Source: Kofleriaceae bacterium (lineage in GTDB: Bacteria > Myxococcota_A > Polyangia > Haliangiales > Haliangiaceae). From it: a DNA stretch of 64,000 nt. The stretch covers positions 18,683-82,682 of the forward strand of contig JACKDR010000031.1 of NCBI GenBank assembly GCA_020633495.1. Direction: 5' to 3'. Position numbers and translations under genes: made by a program. Positions 22,808-30,865 of this stretch are shown one piece after another (the first letter of the stretch is position 1; each line of letters begins with the position of its first letter). Under the pieces are notes generated by a model. It was not told where the DNA came from and made no database searches. It worked only from the letters and a program-made list of their open reading frames with translations.

Positions 22808-24127
22808 ATGTTCGATCGCGACGACGAACGAGTGGAGCTGGGATCGATCTTCGACGCGGCGACCGGGCCGACCGGCGCGGACCGCGCGCCGCCGGCGGAC
22901 GACTGGCGACGTCTCGACCGCGCGCTGCGGGGCGTCGCGCGGCGGCGCGCCGCGCTCGACGCCGAGGAGGCGCGCTGGCTGGTGGCCGCGCAGCGGATCG
23001 CGCTGCACCGCCGCTTCGGCCACGCGACGCTGGCCGAGTACCTCGAGCGCACCCTGGGCTATGGGCCGCGCGCGGCGCGTGAGCGGCTGCGGGTCGCGAC
23101 CGCGCTGCAGACGCTGCCGAAGATCGCCGACGCCCTGGCGCGCGGCGCCCAGTCATACTCCGCGGTGCGCGAGCTGACCCGCGTGGGCCGCGACGACACC
23201 GAGGCGGCGTGGCTGGCGGCCGCGACCGGCAAGACCGTGCACGAGATCGAGGCCATGGTCGCCGGGCGACGCCCCGGTGACCTGCCGGGCGCCGAGGTCG
23301 ATCCGACGGCGGTCCGGCGGTCGCTGTCGCTCGACATCGGCCCGGAGACGCTGGCGCTGTGGCGCGACGCCCGGCTGGCGCTGGAGCTCGAGCGCGGCGG
23401 CGCGGTGTCCGACGACGAGCTCCTCGCCGCGATGTGCCGCGAGCTGCTCGGCGGTGGCCGGGCCGACGACGGTGGCGCCCGGCCCGCCGGCGGCGCCGCC
23501 TACCAGATCGCGCTGACCGTGTGCCCGACGTGTGACCGCACCGCGCAGGACGGCGGCGGTCGCGCGATCGAGGTGCCGCCCGCGGTCGGCGCGCGGGCGC
23601 GGTGCGACGCGACGGTGCTCGGCCGCGTCGACGGCGATGACGTCGCCCGTGCCGTCCAGACCGTCCCGCCGCGGATCCGTCGCGCCGTGATCGCGCGGGA
23701 CCACGGTCGATGCCGGGTGCCAGGCTGCAGGTCGTCGCGGTTCGTCGAGGTCCACCACGTGCAGCCGCGCGCCCAGGGCGGTCCCCACACCCTGGCCAAC
23801 CTGATCTCGCTGTGCGGCGGTCATCACGACGCGGTCCACGTGGGTCGCCTGCGGATCGCGCCCGCCGCGTCGGGCGAGCCGACGTTCACCCACGCCGACG
23901 GTCGCCCGTACGGGGCACCACGACCGTTGCCGCGTCGCCGCGCGGCGACCGATGCGTCGCGATCCGGCTCGCACGACGGCCCGCTCGGCGACGTCGAGCA
24001 GGCCCTGCGCGGCCTGGGCGTCCCGGCCGCCGAGGCACCCGCGGCGACGGCTGCGTGCGCGTCCCACCTCGGAGAGCCTCTCGAGGAGCTCGTCAGGCGC
24101 GCGCTCCGCGCGGCGCACAGGTCGTGA
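22808..24127 (+). CDS. HNH endonuclease-domain protein with a RuvA-like C-terminus
   Basis: A 439-residue protein. Residues 25–200 are a helical DUF222-like region (LDAEEARWLVAAQRIALHRR, then YSAVRELTRV). The HNH site is in the second half: RDHGRCRVPGCRSSRFVEVHHV, then NLISLCGGHHDAVH, with the paired Cys and His of a Zn-supported beta-beta-alpha fold. The last 45 residues (DVEQALRGLGVPAAEAPAA) resemble RuvA domain III, which contacts branched-DNA partners. Such HNH proteins occur in many copies in myxobacteria. The natural target is unknown; a role in mobile or recombining DNA is inference. Confidence 0.85.
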   Translation: MFDRDDERVELGSIFDAATGPTGADRAPPADDWRRLDRALRGVARRRAALDAEEARWLVAAQRIALHRRFGHATLAEYLERTLGYGPRAARERLRVATALQTLPKIADALARGAQSYSAVRELTRVGRDDTEAAWLAAATGKTVHEIEAMVAGRRPGDLPGAEVDPTAVRRSLSLDIGPETLALWRDARLALELERGGAVSDDELLAAMCRELLGGGRADDGGARPAGGAAYQIALTVCPTCDRTAQDGGGRAIEVPPAVGARARCDATVLGRVDGDDVARAVQTVPPRIRRAVIARDHGRCRVPGCRSSRFVEVHHVQPRAQGGPHTLANLISLCGGHHDAVHVGRLRIAPAASGEPTFTHADGRPYGAPRPLPRRRAATDASRSGSHDGPLGDVEQALRGLGVPAAEAPAATAACASHLGEPLEELVRRALRAAHRS

Positions 24128-24170
24128 GCTGCGCGCCGTGACGCCGCGGCGCCGCGGCGACCCGTGCAGT

Positions 24171-24192
24171 CCGGTCGAAGTCCCTCGACCGG
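24171..24192 (+). terminator. hairpin after the HNH gene
   Basis: CCGGTCGA and TCGACCGG form a perfect eight-base-pair stem with a six-base AGTCCC loop, 43 bases after the HNH stop. No T-run follows, which is common in such GC-rich genomes. Confidence 0.55.
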
Positions 24193-24238
24193 GGAGGCCC
24201 CCACCGCGCTCCATCGAACCAGCTGCCCGGATCTGCCA

Positions 24239-24306
24239 GAGGTTGCCAGCAACCTCCCCGCGGAGCCGCCGATGTCGGGTGCCGTGCACGCCGATTCGAG
24301 TACCGT
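24239..24306 (+). promoter_or_regulatory. palindrome and promoter box before the M1 peptidase
   Basis: GAGGTTGC-CA-GCAACCTC (24239–24256) is a perfect 18-base dyad with only two central bases, better suited to a dimeric DNA-binding protein than to an RNA hairpin. A TACCGT box at 24301–24306 lies seven bases before the ATG at 24314. Together they suggest a regulated, nearly leaderless promoter. Confidence 0.45.
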
Positions 24307-24313
24307 CGCCGCC

Positions 24314-27019
24314 ATGCGTCCGCGCGTTCTGCACGCCCTCCTCATGATCTCCGCCGCCGCTTGCTCCGGGGCGCCCGGCGCGCCGGCCACACCGGCGCCG
24401 CCGCACACCACGGACGCGCCCGCGGTGGCCGAGCTCCAGCCGACGCCAGCGCCGACGCCGCCGACGCTGCGCCTCCCTGGCGACGTCCGTCCGGTCCGCA
24501 TGGCACTCGACCTCACGATCGTCCCCACCGCCGCGACGCTCTCCGGTCATCTGCGCGCCGACGCCGAGGTCGTGACCTCCACCCGGGTGGTCTGGCTCAA
24601 CGGCAACGGTCTCACGCTGGAGCACGCCAGCGTCGCCGGCCACGACGCCACCGTGATCCCTGGCAACGACGACTTTGTCGGCCTCGACGCGGGCACCGCG
24701 CTGGTCCCTGGGCCGGTCACGATCGACGTCGACTTCACCGCGCCCATCGACCACACCAAGAGCCAGGGCGTCTACGCCGAGGCCGAGGGCAACGACACCT
24801 ACGCCTACACCTTCTTCGAGCCGATCGACGCCCGCCGCGCGTTCCCGTGCTTCGACGAGCCTGCGGCCAAGGTGCCGTGGCAGCTGAGCTTCCACGTCCC
24901 GTCCGATCACGTCGCGCTCGGCAACGCTCCGGTCACCGCGGAGCACGACGACGGCGACGGCATGAAGACGGTCGAGCTGGCCGAGACCCCGCCGCTGCCC
25001 AGCTACCTGGTCGCGTTCGTGGTCGGCCCGTTCGAGCTCGTCGACGGCGGCACCGCCGGCCGCGCGGCGACGCCGATCCGGTTCGTGATCCCCAAGGGAC
25101 GCGCCGCCGAGCTGCGCTGGGCCAAGGAGGTCACGCCGAAGGTCGTCGCCGCGCTCGAGGACTACTTCGACATGGACTACCCGTACGGCAAGCTCGACGT
25201 CGCGGTCGTGCCCCGCTTCTGGGGCACGATGGAACACCCGGGCCTGGTCGCCATGGGCCAGCCGCTGACCTTGATCCCACCCGACCAGGAGACGCTGCCG
25301 CGGCAGCAGAGCTACGCCAACATCCTCGCCCACGAGCTCGCGCACTACTGGTTCGGCGATCTGGTCACGATGGCGTGGTGGGACGACACCTGGCTCAACG
25401 AGGCGCTCGGCGAGTGGCTCGACGTCATCATCACCGACGCCGCGATGCCGAGCTGGCGCTACAGCGACGAGCGGCTGGAGCGAGCGAGCTGGGGCATGAG
25501 CGCCGACGAGGCGGACGTGGCGCACCCGATCCGACGGCCGGTCGACACGCGTGAGGGGATCCAGGCGTCGTTCGACAACGCCATCACCTACGCCAAGGGC
25601 AGCACGGTGCTGAGCATGTTCGAGGCCTGGGTCGGCCCCGATCGCTGGCAGGGGTTCATCCGCGCCTACGTCCATGCCCACGCCTGGGGCAACGCCAGCG
25701 CCGAGCAGTTCATCGCCGCGATGGGCGAAGCTCTCGGCGTCGAGGTCGCCGCCGCGTTCCGCACCTTCCTCGATCAGCCGGGCGTCCCCCGGGTGACGGC
25801 GACCGTCACGTGCGCCGGCGGCGCGGGTACGATCGAGCTGACCCAGCAGCGGTCGTTGCCCCCCGAGGCGACGATGACCACCGCGCAGAGCTGGCAGCTG
25901 CCGGTCTGCGTCCGGTGGAGCGACGCCCACGGCAAGCACGGCGGTCGTGCCTGCACGCTGCTCGACGGCGGGGCCGGCGCGATCGCGACCGACGCGTGCC
26001 CGGCGCGGGTGCTGCTCAACGACGGCGCTACCGGCTACTACCGCTCGACCTACGATGGAGCCACCGCCCGCGCCCTGCTGGCGACGCCCCGCCGCGGCGA
26101 CGCCTACGCGCTCGCCGGCATCGAGCGCCGCATGGTGATCGCGGACGTCGCCGCGGCCGTGGCGCTCGACCGGCTGCCGGTGACCGACGCGCTGGCGATG
26201 GTGCCGGACCTGCTCGCCGATCGTGACGAGCGGGTCGCGGTCGCCGGCCTGAGCCTCATGCTGATCGACAACCGCGTCCTCGACGACGCGGACTACGCCC
26301 GGTCCCACCGGTGGGTCCGCAAGGTCCTGGGCACACTGGCCCGCAAGCTGGGCTGGAGCCGCGGCGCCCACGACTCCGACGACCGTCACCGACTGCGGCG
26401 CTCGGTGGTTGCGTGGACCGCGTACGCCGACGACCCGACACTGGTCAAGCAGGCCCGCGCACTGGCCGACACCTGGCTCGCCCAGGGCACCGGCGTCTCC
26501 GACGACATGATCGGTGGCGTCCTCGGCGTCGCTGCCTGGAACGGCGACGCGGCGTTCTTCGACCGCCTGGTCGCCGCAGCCAAGGCGACCACGGACCGCC
26601 GGACCCAGGGCCGGCTGATCAGAGCGCTCGGCGACTTCCGCGATCCGGCGCTCGCCGAGCGCGCCCGCGCGCTGGTGCTCGTGGATGACTTCGACATCCG
26701 CGAGACCCGGTCGATCATCTACGGACAGATCTACGAGAACGCGACGCGCGAGGCGATGTGGACCTGGCTCCAGGACCACCTCGACGACGTCCTCGGCCGG
26801 CTGCGCATGGACGAGGCAGCTGGGCTGATGGCCTCGATCGCGGGAGCGTTCTGCGACGCCGACCACCGCGCCGCCGCGGCGGCGCTCCTCGGTCCCCGGG
26901 CCAAGACCATCGACGGCGCCGAGACCGCCCTCGACCAGGCGCTCGAGGGGGTCGACCAGTGCATCGCCCGGGCCGCTCGGCAGCTGCCGGCCATCCAGAG
27001 GTTTCTGGCCCGGTACTGA
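24314..27019 (+). CDS. M1 family aminopeptidase lipoprotein
   Basis: A 901-residue zinc metallopeptidase of the M1 family. Zn ligands are His340, His344 (HELAH) and Glu363, exactly the HEX2HX18E spacing. The exopeptidase motif is GTMEH at 304–308, where GxMEN is usual; the Glu is kept and Asn is changed to His. The DTWLNEALGEW stretch and an ERAP1-like helical C-terminal half follow. The signal MRPRVLHALLMISAAACSG makes it a lipoprotein with an Ala/Pro/Thr linker. ATG 24314 is preferred over the upstream open frame for this reason. It probably digests peptides outside the cytoplasm, which suits a predatory life. Confidence 0.93.
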   Translation: MRPRVLHALLMISAAACSGAPGAPATPAPPHTTDAPAVAELQPTPAPTPPTLRLPGDVRPVRMALDLTIVPTAATLSGHLRADAEVVTSTRVVWLNGNGLTLEHASVAGHDATVIPGNDDFVGLDAGTALVPGPVTIDVDFTAPIDHTKSQGVYAEAEGNDTYAYTFFEPIDARRAFPCFDEPAAKVPWQLSFHVPSDHVALGNAPVTAEHDDGDGMKTVELAETPPLPSYLVAFVVGPFELVDGGTAGRAATPIRFVIPKGRAAELRWAKEVTPKVVAALEDYFDMDYPYGKLDVAVVPRFWGTMEHPGLVAMGQPLTLIPPDQETLPRQQSYANILAHELAHYWFGDLVTMAWWDDTWLNEALGEWLDVIITDAAMPSWRYSDERLERASWGMSADEADVAHPIRRPVDTREGIQASFDNAITYAKGSTVLSMFEAWVGPDRWQGFIRAYVHAHAWGNASAEQFIAAMGEALGVEVAAAFRTFLDQPGVPRVTATVTCAGGAGTIELTQQRSLPPEATMTTAQSWQLPVCVRWSDAHGKHGGRACTLLDGGAGAIATDACPARVLLNDGATGYYRSTYDGATARALLATPRRGDAYALAGIERRMVIADVAAAVALDRLPVTDALAMVPDLLADRDERVAVAGLSLMLIDNRVLDDADYARSHRWVRKVLGTLARKLGWSRGAHDSDDRHRLRRSVVAWTAYADDPTLVKQARALADTWLAQGTGVSDDMIGGVLGVAAWNGDAAFFDRLVAAAKATTDRRTQGRLIRALGDFRDPALAERARALVLVDDFDIRETRSIIYGQIYENATREAMWTWLQDHLDDVLGRLRMDEAAGLMASIAGAFCDADHRAAAAALLGPRAKTIDGAETALDQALEGVDQCIARAARQLPAIQRFLARY

Positions 27020-27020
27020 C

Positions 27021-27060
27021 GCCCCGCCCCGCCCCGCCCCGCGCCGCCCCGCCCCCTCCC
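27021..27060. repeat. CCCCG tandem repeat
   Basis: Directly after the M1 peptidase stop there is a run of GCCCC/CGCCC pentamers with small variations, about eight units. All purines in this tract sit in one strand, so it could form unusual structures or vary in length. It lies in the 73-base gap before the oxygenase gene. Confidence 0.7.
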
Positions 27061-27092
27061 CGCCGCGGCGCGGTGATACCGTCCCGCACGCC

Positions 27093-27965
27093 ATGAGCGA
27101 TCGCCCTCCGTCATCCGAACCGCTGCTCGGCAACCCGCTGCGCACCGCCGAGGCCAGCGCCGACGCGCCCGACGCCTACCGCGACGCGATCGAGGCCATC
27201 CACCAGGATCGCCTCGACTCGATGATCGTGCGCGGCGCGCTGCCCGAGGCGACCCGCCAGGCGCTGCTGGCGCGGCTCGCCGGCGACGACGCGCTGGCGT
27301 GGCGGCGGCCCAACCGCACCGGGCCGCAGGTCGACATCCGCGTCCTCGGCGTCGCCGCGACGCCGACGTTCGAGACCCCGGGCGGCCCGCCGGTCGACGC
27401 GTACTTCACCGACGCCGCGGCGTACGAGGACCTCTACGCCGGCATGCTCGACGGCGGCCCCGGCGCGCCGACGTTGCTCGAGGCGCTGCTCGCCGGCACC
27501 GCGGGTGGTCGCCCGGTCGGGCGCCTGGTCCAGCCCGACGGCCGCCGCTTCGCCGCGTGCACGATCCGGTCGCTGCCCGAGGACCAGCGGATCATCGTGC
27601 ACAACGACTTCTATCACTACAAGCTGCCGGTCTATCGCGAGGTCGTCGACCAGCTCGACACCTCGACGTGCCTGAGCTTCCTGGTCCTGCTGCAGGCGCC
27701 CGAGGCCGGCGGCGAGGTCGTGATGCACGCGCTGACCGCCGCCGACCCGACGCCGCGCCTGCCCGGCGGCCTCCCCGACGGCGACACGATCCGCGCCCGC
27801 TACCGCGCCGAGCACCTGAAGATGGCCGCGGGCGACCTGCTGCTGTTCGCGGCCGGCCGGCTGTATCACCACGTCAGCCCGGTGGTCGGCGCGACGCCGC
27901 GGATCACTCTCGGCGGGTTCCTGACCCTCGACCGCGACCACGCCCGCGTCACGTACTGGAACTGA
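27093..27965 (+). CDS. 2OG-Fe(II) oxygenase-like protein
   Basis: A 290-residue protein with a double-stranded beta-helix (cupin-like) core. The iron facial triad is visible: His170 and Asp172 in IIVHNDFYHYKLP, and a distal His at 259 or 260 in LYHHVSPVV; Arg270 in TPRITLGGFL fits the 2-oxoglutarate-binding Arg. It therefore looks catalytically complete. A TACCGT box lies ten bases before the ATG. The radical SAM/SPASM gene follows after about 115 bases in the same direction, so the two oxidative enzymes may act on one substrate. The substrate is unknown. Confidence 0.8.
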   Translation: MSDRPPSSEPLLGNPLRTAEASADAPDAYRDAIEAIHQDRLDSMIVRGALPEATRQALLARLAGDDALAWRRPNRTGPQVDIRVLGVAATPTFETPGGPPVDAYFTDAAAYEDLYAGMLDGGPGAPTLLEALLAGTAGGRPVGRLVQPDGRRFAACTIRSLPEDQRIIVHNDFYHYKLPVYREVVDQLDTSTCLSFLVLLQAPEAGGEVVMHALTAADPTPRLPGGLPDGDTIRARYRAEHLKMAAGDLLLFAAGRLYHHVSPVVGATPRITLGGFLTLDRDHARVTYWN

Positions 27966-28080
27966 CGCGCGGCGCCGGCGCGTGCGCTGGCCGGGCGATG
28001 CGTTTCGCGACGCCGGCACGCCGCGCCGCACGCGCCGTCGGGGAGTTGGCGCCGGCACGTCGCTTGCTCCATCCGCGGCG

Positions 28081-29286
28081 GTGCGCCTGCCGGTGGTCTC
28101 GCCCTACGTCCGCCCGTTCCGCCGCGACGGCGCGCTGTGGTTCGACAACCCGGCGAGCGACCTGCGCGAGGCGCTGCCGGAGGTCGAGCGCGACACCCTG
28201 GCCGCGCTGTGGGATCCGGCGGCGGCCGCCGCCGCGCTCGACGCCGCGCTGGCGCGCCACGGCGCCGACGCGATCGCCCGGGCGATCGCCGATCTCGCCG
28301 CGCGCGGCTACCTCGTCGGTGACCGCGCCGAGGCCGATCACGCGCTGATCGCCGCGCTCGAGCGGCGGCGCCCGGCGGTGCCCTTCGTCGATCAGATCGA
28401 GCTGACCAACCGGTGCCCGATGCGCTGCGGCTTCTGCCCGCGCGGCGTGCCCGGCGGCGTGACCCGCCCGACCGGCTTCATGGAGCCGGCGCTGTTCGAG
28501 TTGATCCTCGACCAGCTGCACCCGGACCAGGCCGCGTACCGCCCGCTCGAGCTGCACCACCTCGGCGAGTCGCTGCTGCACCCGGAGCTGCCCGCGCTGG
28601 TCGCGGCCGCGGCCGCGCGTGGCCTGCCGACCGAGCTGTCGGTCAACCCGTCGCTGCTGACGCCGGCGCTGGGCGCCGCGCTGCTCGACGCCGGCCTGTC
28701 GCGGCTGGTGGTGTCGCTCGACGGCGTCGACGACGCCACGCTGATCGCGATCCGCGGGCCGGCCGCCCGCTACGACCGCGCCGAGCGCAACCTCGACGCC
28801 CTGCTGGACCACGTCGCCGGCATGGCGCGGCCGCCGCGCGCCGTGATCCAGATGATCGATCTGGCGCGCAACCGCCACCAGCGCGACGCGTTCCTCGCCC
28901 GCTGGGGCGGGCTCGGTCTCGCCACCGTGACCGCGTTCGTCAAGGATCTCGACGGCGCCGATCCCGACACCGGCGCCGCCAGCGCGCGCCCGCTGGTGCA
29001 CCTGTGCGGCTACCCGTGGCGCTCGGTGGTGATCCTGTGGGACGGCCGGGTCGTGCCGTGCTGCCGCGACGCCGACGCCGCCCTCGTCCTCGGCGATCTG
29101 CGCACGCAGTCGCTGGCCACGATCTGGGACGGCCCCGAGGCGCAGCGCCTGCGCGACCAGCACCGCCGCGACGACGTCCCCGCCGGCCACCTGTGCGACG
29201 GCTGCGCCTGGCGGCGCACCCGCTTCGCCGACGCGATGCCGTCGCGCCACCCGGACCGCGCGGTCGAGTGGCCGCTGGCGTGGTGA
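28081..29286 (+). CDS. radical SAM/SPASM domain protein
   Basis: A 401-residue radical SAM enzyme. The canonical CX3CX2C is Cys112, Cys116 and Cys119 (CPMRCGFC). A SPASM-type C-terminal region carries further cluster ligands in HLCGYPWRSVVILWDGRV, VPCCRDAD and HLCDGCAW. SPASM enzymes typically modify peptides, proteins or carbohydrates. GTG 28081 gives a natural N-terminus (RLPVVSPYVRPF); the frame is open from ATG 27982 but that extension is Arg-rich shadow sequence. The first 100 residues could contain a small binding domain. It is paired with the 2OG oxygenase gene upstream. Confidence 0.88.
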   Translation: MRLPVVSPYVRPFRRDGALWFDNPASDLREALPEVERDTLAALWDPAAAAAALDAALARHGADAIARAIADLAARGYLVGDRAEADHALIAALERRRPAVPFVDQIELTNRCPMRCGFCPRGVPGGVTRPTGFMEPALFELILDQLHPDQAAYRPLELHHLGESLLHPELPALVAAAAARGLPTELSVNPSLLTPALGAALLDAGLSRLVVSLDGVDDATLIAIRGPAARYDRAERNLDALLDHVAGMARPPRAVIQMIDLARNRHQRDAFLARWGGLGLATVTAFVKDLDGADPDTGAASARPLVHLCGYPWRSVVILWDGRVVPCCRDADAALVLGDLRTQSLATIWDGPEAQRLRDQHRRDDVPAGHLCDGCAWRRTRFADAMPSRHPDRAVEWPLAW

Positions 29287-29352
29287 CGACCGCCGATCGA
29301 AACGCGGCCGCGCCCTTTGCGACCGAACGCGCGCGCCTGGCATGATCGAACC

Positions 29353-29634
29353 ATGCGAGCCGTCCTCTGCGCCGTCCTGTTCGCCGTCACCGCCTGCGGT
29401 GGTGGCGCCAAGTCGTCTCCCGCCCCGGCCGCGCCGGCGGCGGACTCCGCGGCCACCGAGAGCACGGGCGGCGATCCCGCCGCCACCGAGGGCGGCGACG
29501 GCGACAGCGAGCTGTGCTGCTGCGAGATCCCGTCGGCCGACGTCGAGCACGAGATGATGCCGCCGGAGATGTGCGAGGGCACCGGCGACGGCGGCCAGGG
29601 CTACTGCGTCGACGCCGACGCCTGTAGCCCGTGA
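29353..29634 (+). CDS. small lipoprotein with a CCC motif
   Basis: A 93-residue lipoprotein. The signal RAVLCAVLFAVTACGGG gives Cys15 as lipid site. An Ala/Pro/Glu/Gly linker follows, and then a compact acidic, Cys-rich tail: ELCCCEIPSADVEHEMMPPEMCEG and YCVDADACSP. Six clustered Cys suggest metal binding or disulphides. It lies 66 bases behind the radical SAM/SPASM gene on the same strand. No family is recognised. Confidence 0.7.
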   Translation: MRAVLCAVLFAVTACGGGAKSSPAPAAPAADSAATESTGGDPAATEGGDGDSELCCCEIPSADVEHEMMPPEMCEGTGDGGQGYCVDADACSP

Positions 29635-29640
29635 GTCGGG

Positions 29641-29682
29641 GCGCCCGCGGCGGCCGCGGGCGCGGACGCCGTCCGCGGCGTC
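29641..29682. terminator. bidirectional terminator between convergent genes
   Basis: GCGCCCGCGG and CCGCGGGCGC make a perfect ten-base-pair stem with a CGG loop (29641–29663). A second stem, GACGCC/GGCGTC, follows at 29665–29682 and touches the stop of the minus-strand gene. The position between two convergent genes and the strength make termination in both directions likely. Confidence 0.75.
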
Positions 29683-29941
29683 AGCGCAGGAACGTCACCA
29701 GATCGAAGTCGGGGTCCTCGACGCGCTCCTCGAGGCCGGCGCCGCTGCGCCACGACCGGGCGCGCCCGCACTCGAGGCACAGCCGGATGTCGCGGCCGCC
29801 GTGCCGACCCGCCATCAGGTAGGTCAGCACCGCCTTCGCCTCGCAGTCGGGGCACGTGTGCATGAGGACGTCGTCGCGCCGGAAGCCCCGCTTCTTGAGC
29901 TTGTACTCGTAGGTGTCCAGCTCCTTCTGGGTCAGCGCCAT
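29681..29941 (-). CDS. small zinc-ribbon protein
   Basis: An 86-residue protein with CPDC near residue 30 and CLEC near 56, a typical two-knuckle zinc ribbon, followed by an acidic tail (EERVEDPDFDLVTFLR). The start MALTQKELDTYEYK at 29941 is preferred over the upstream ATG at 29968, which lies in the tandem repeat. Its role is unknown; such ribbons usually bind nucleic acid or act as protein adaptors. Confidence 0.7.
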   Translation of the reverse strand: MALTQKELDTYEYKLKKRGFRRDDVLMHTCPDCEAKAVLTYLMAGRHGGRDIRLCLECGRARSWRSGAGLEERVEDPDFDLVTFLR

Positions 29942-29966
29942 CGCCCGAGAGTACACGGCACGGACC

Positions 29967-30011
29967 ACCGCGACGACCGCGACGGCCGCGACGACCGCGA
30001 CGACCGCGACA
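29967..30011. repeat. five 9-base tandem repeats
   Basis: The unit ACCGCGACG is repeated five times in a row, with one G/A change in the third copy and a final A in the fifth. It lies just upstream of the zinc-ribbon gene and 34 bases from the end of the signal-peptidase-like gene, so copy-number change could alter their spacing or promoter. Confidence 0.85.
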
Positions 30012-30044
30012 GCAGACGGATCCCGGACCTTCTGCCGCGCTGGC

Positions 30045-30797
30045 TCACGGCTCGACCCGCCCCTGCAGCCGCGCGACCGGGACGACGCCCCAGGCGCGCG
30101 AGTCGCTGGCGTGGTCGCGGTTGTCGCCCATCACGAAGACGGTGTCGGCCGGCACCACGAAGCGCTGCTGCACCGCGCACGGCCCCGGGGCCAGCGCGGG
30201 ATCGACGGGCGCGCTCAGCACCCCGGGCGCGACCTCGTCGCCGGCGCCGCCGCCGCCCTGGCCGGCGCAGCGCGGGAGCTCGCCGCGCGGGAAGTCCAGG
30301 CCACCGCCGACGCCGGGCTCGGGCGCGTCGCCGGCGAGCACGATGTCGTACGACAGCTCGCCCTGGCGCTCGTGGTAGCGGTGGCAGGTCACCTCGCGCC
30401 GGGTCGCCGCGCCGCCCGCGCCCGGGGTGTCGTCGTCGGGCTCGTCGTAGCGGCACGCGCCGGCGACGCGCTCCTGCGCCATCGCCTGCCCGTTGATGTG
30501 GGGCACGTTGCAGCGGACCTCGATCGCGTCGCCGGCGACGGCGGCGATGCGCATGACGAAGGTCTTGCCGGGATCGCACGGCCACGCGAACGCGACGATC
30601 TCGCCGCGCACCGGCCGCCACGCCGACGGGCGCGTCACGGTGACGCGCGCGCCCTGCGCGAGCGTCGGCTCCATCACGCTGGACGGCATCGGCACCGTGC
30701 GCGCGCCGCCGCCTCCGTCGCAGGCGCCCGCGCAGGCGACCGCGACCAGCGCGAGCGCGACGGCGACCGGGATCCGCGAGCGCGGCGAGCGAGGCAT
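30045..30797 (-). CDS. signal peptidase I homologue without the catalytic Ser-Lys dyad
   Basis: A 250-residue protein of the S26 fold. Box E (MGDNRDHASDSRAWG, near 223–237) and the surrounding barrel are clear. The nucleophile box reads PSSVMEPTL, where the Ser before Met is Val41, and the Lys box reads FVMRIAAVAGD, where the Lys before Arg is Met82. Both catalytic residues are therefore replaced. The usual N-terminal TM is a lipoprotein-like signal (LVAVACAGAC). It should be inactive as a peptidase and may bind signal peptides or another partner. TAGCAT on the minus strand at 30804–30809 lies six bases before the ATG. Confidence 0.82.
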   Translation of the reverse strand: MPRSPRSRIPVAVALALVAVACAGACDGGGGARTVPMPSSVMEPTLAQGARVTVTRPSAWRPVRGEIVAFAWPCDPGKTFVMRIAAVAGDAIEVRCNVPHINGQAMAQERVAGACRYDEPDDDTPGAGGAATRREVTCHRYHERQGELSYDIVLAGDAPEPGVGGGLDFPRGELPRCAGQGGGGAGDEVAPGVLSAPVDPALAPGPCAVQQRFVVPADTVFVMGDNRDHASDSRAWGVVPVARLQGRVEP

Positions 30798-30803
30798 GCG
30801 CCG

Positions 30804-30860
30804 ATGCTACCGCCGGTGGCCGCGGCCGTCGTGGAGCCGGGCGCGCGCGTCGCGTAGACT
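30804..30860. promoter_or_regulatory. back-to-back near-leaderless promoters
   Basis: On the minus strand TAGCAT (30804–30809) ends six bases before the signal-peptidase-like ATG. On the plus strand TAGACT (30855–30860) ends five bases before the ATC proposed as start of the YrdB gene. The two divergent genes are thus served from a stretch of about 70 bases. Confidence 0.5.
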
Positions 30861-30865
30861 GCGGC

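Noticed and set aside
23153..27145. 1330-codon open frame on the minus strand
   Set aside because: It is antisense to the HNH and M1 peptidase genes, which have clear domains; its translation is a low-complexity Arg/Gly/Val-rich shadow caused by GC-rich third positions.
29353..29634. RiPP precursor peptide beside the SPASM enzyme
   Set aside because: The N-terminus is a standard lipoprotein signal and not a typical leader, so it is only kept as a weak possibility in the findings.
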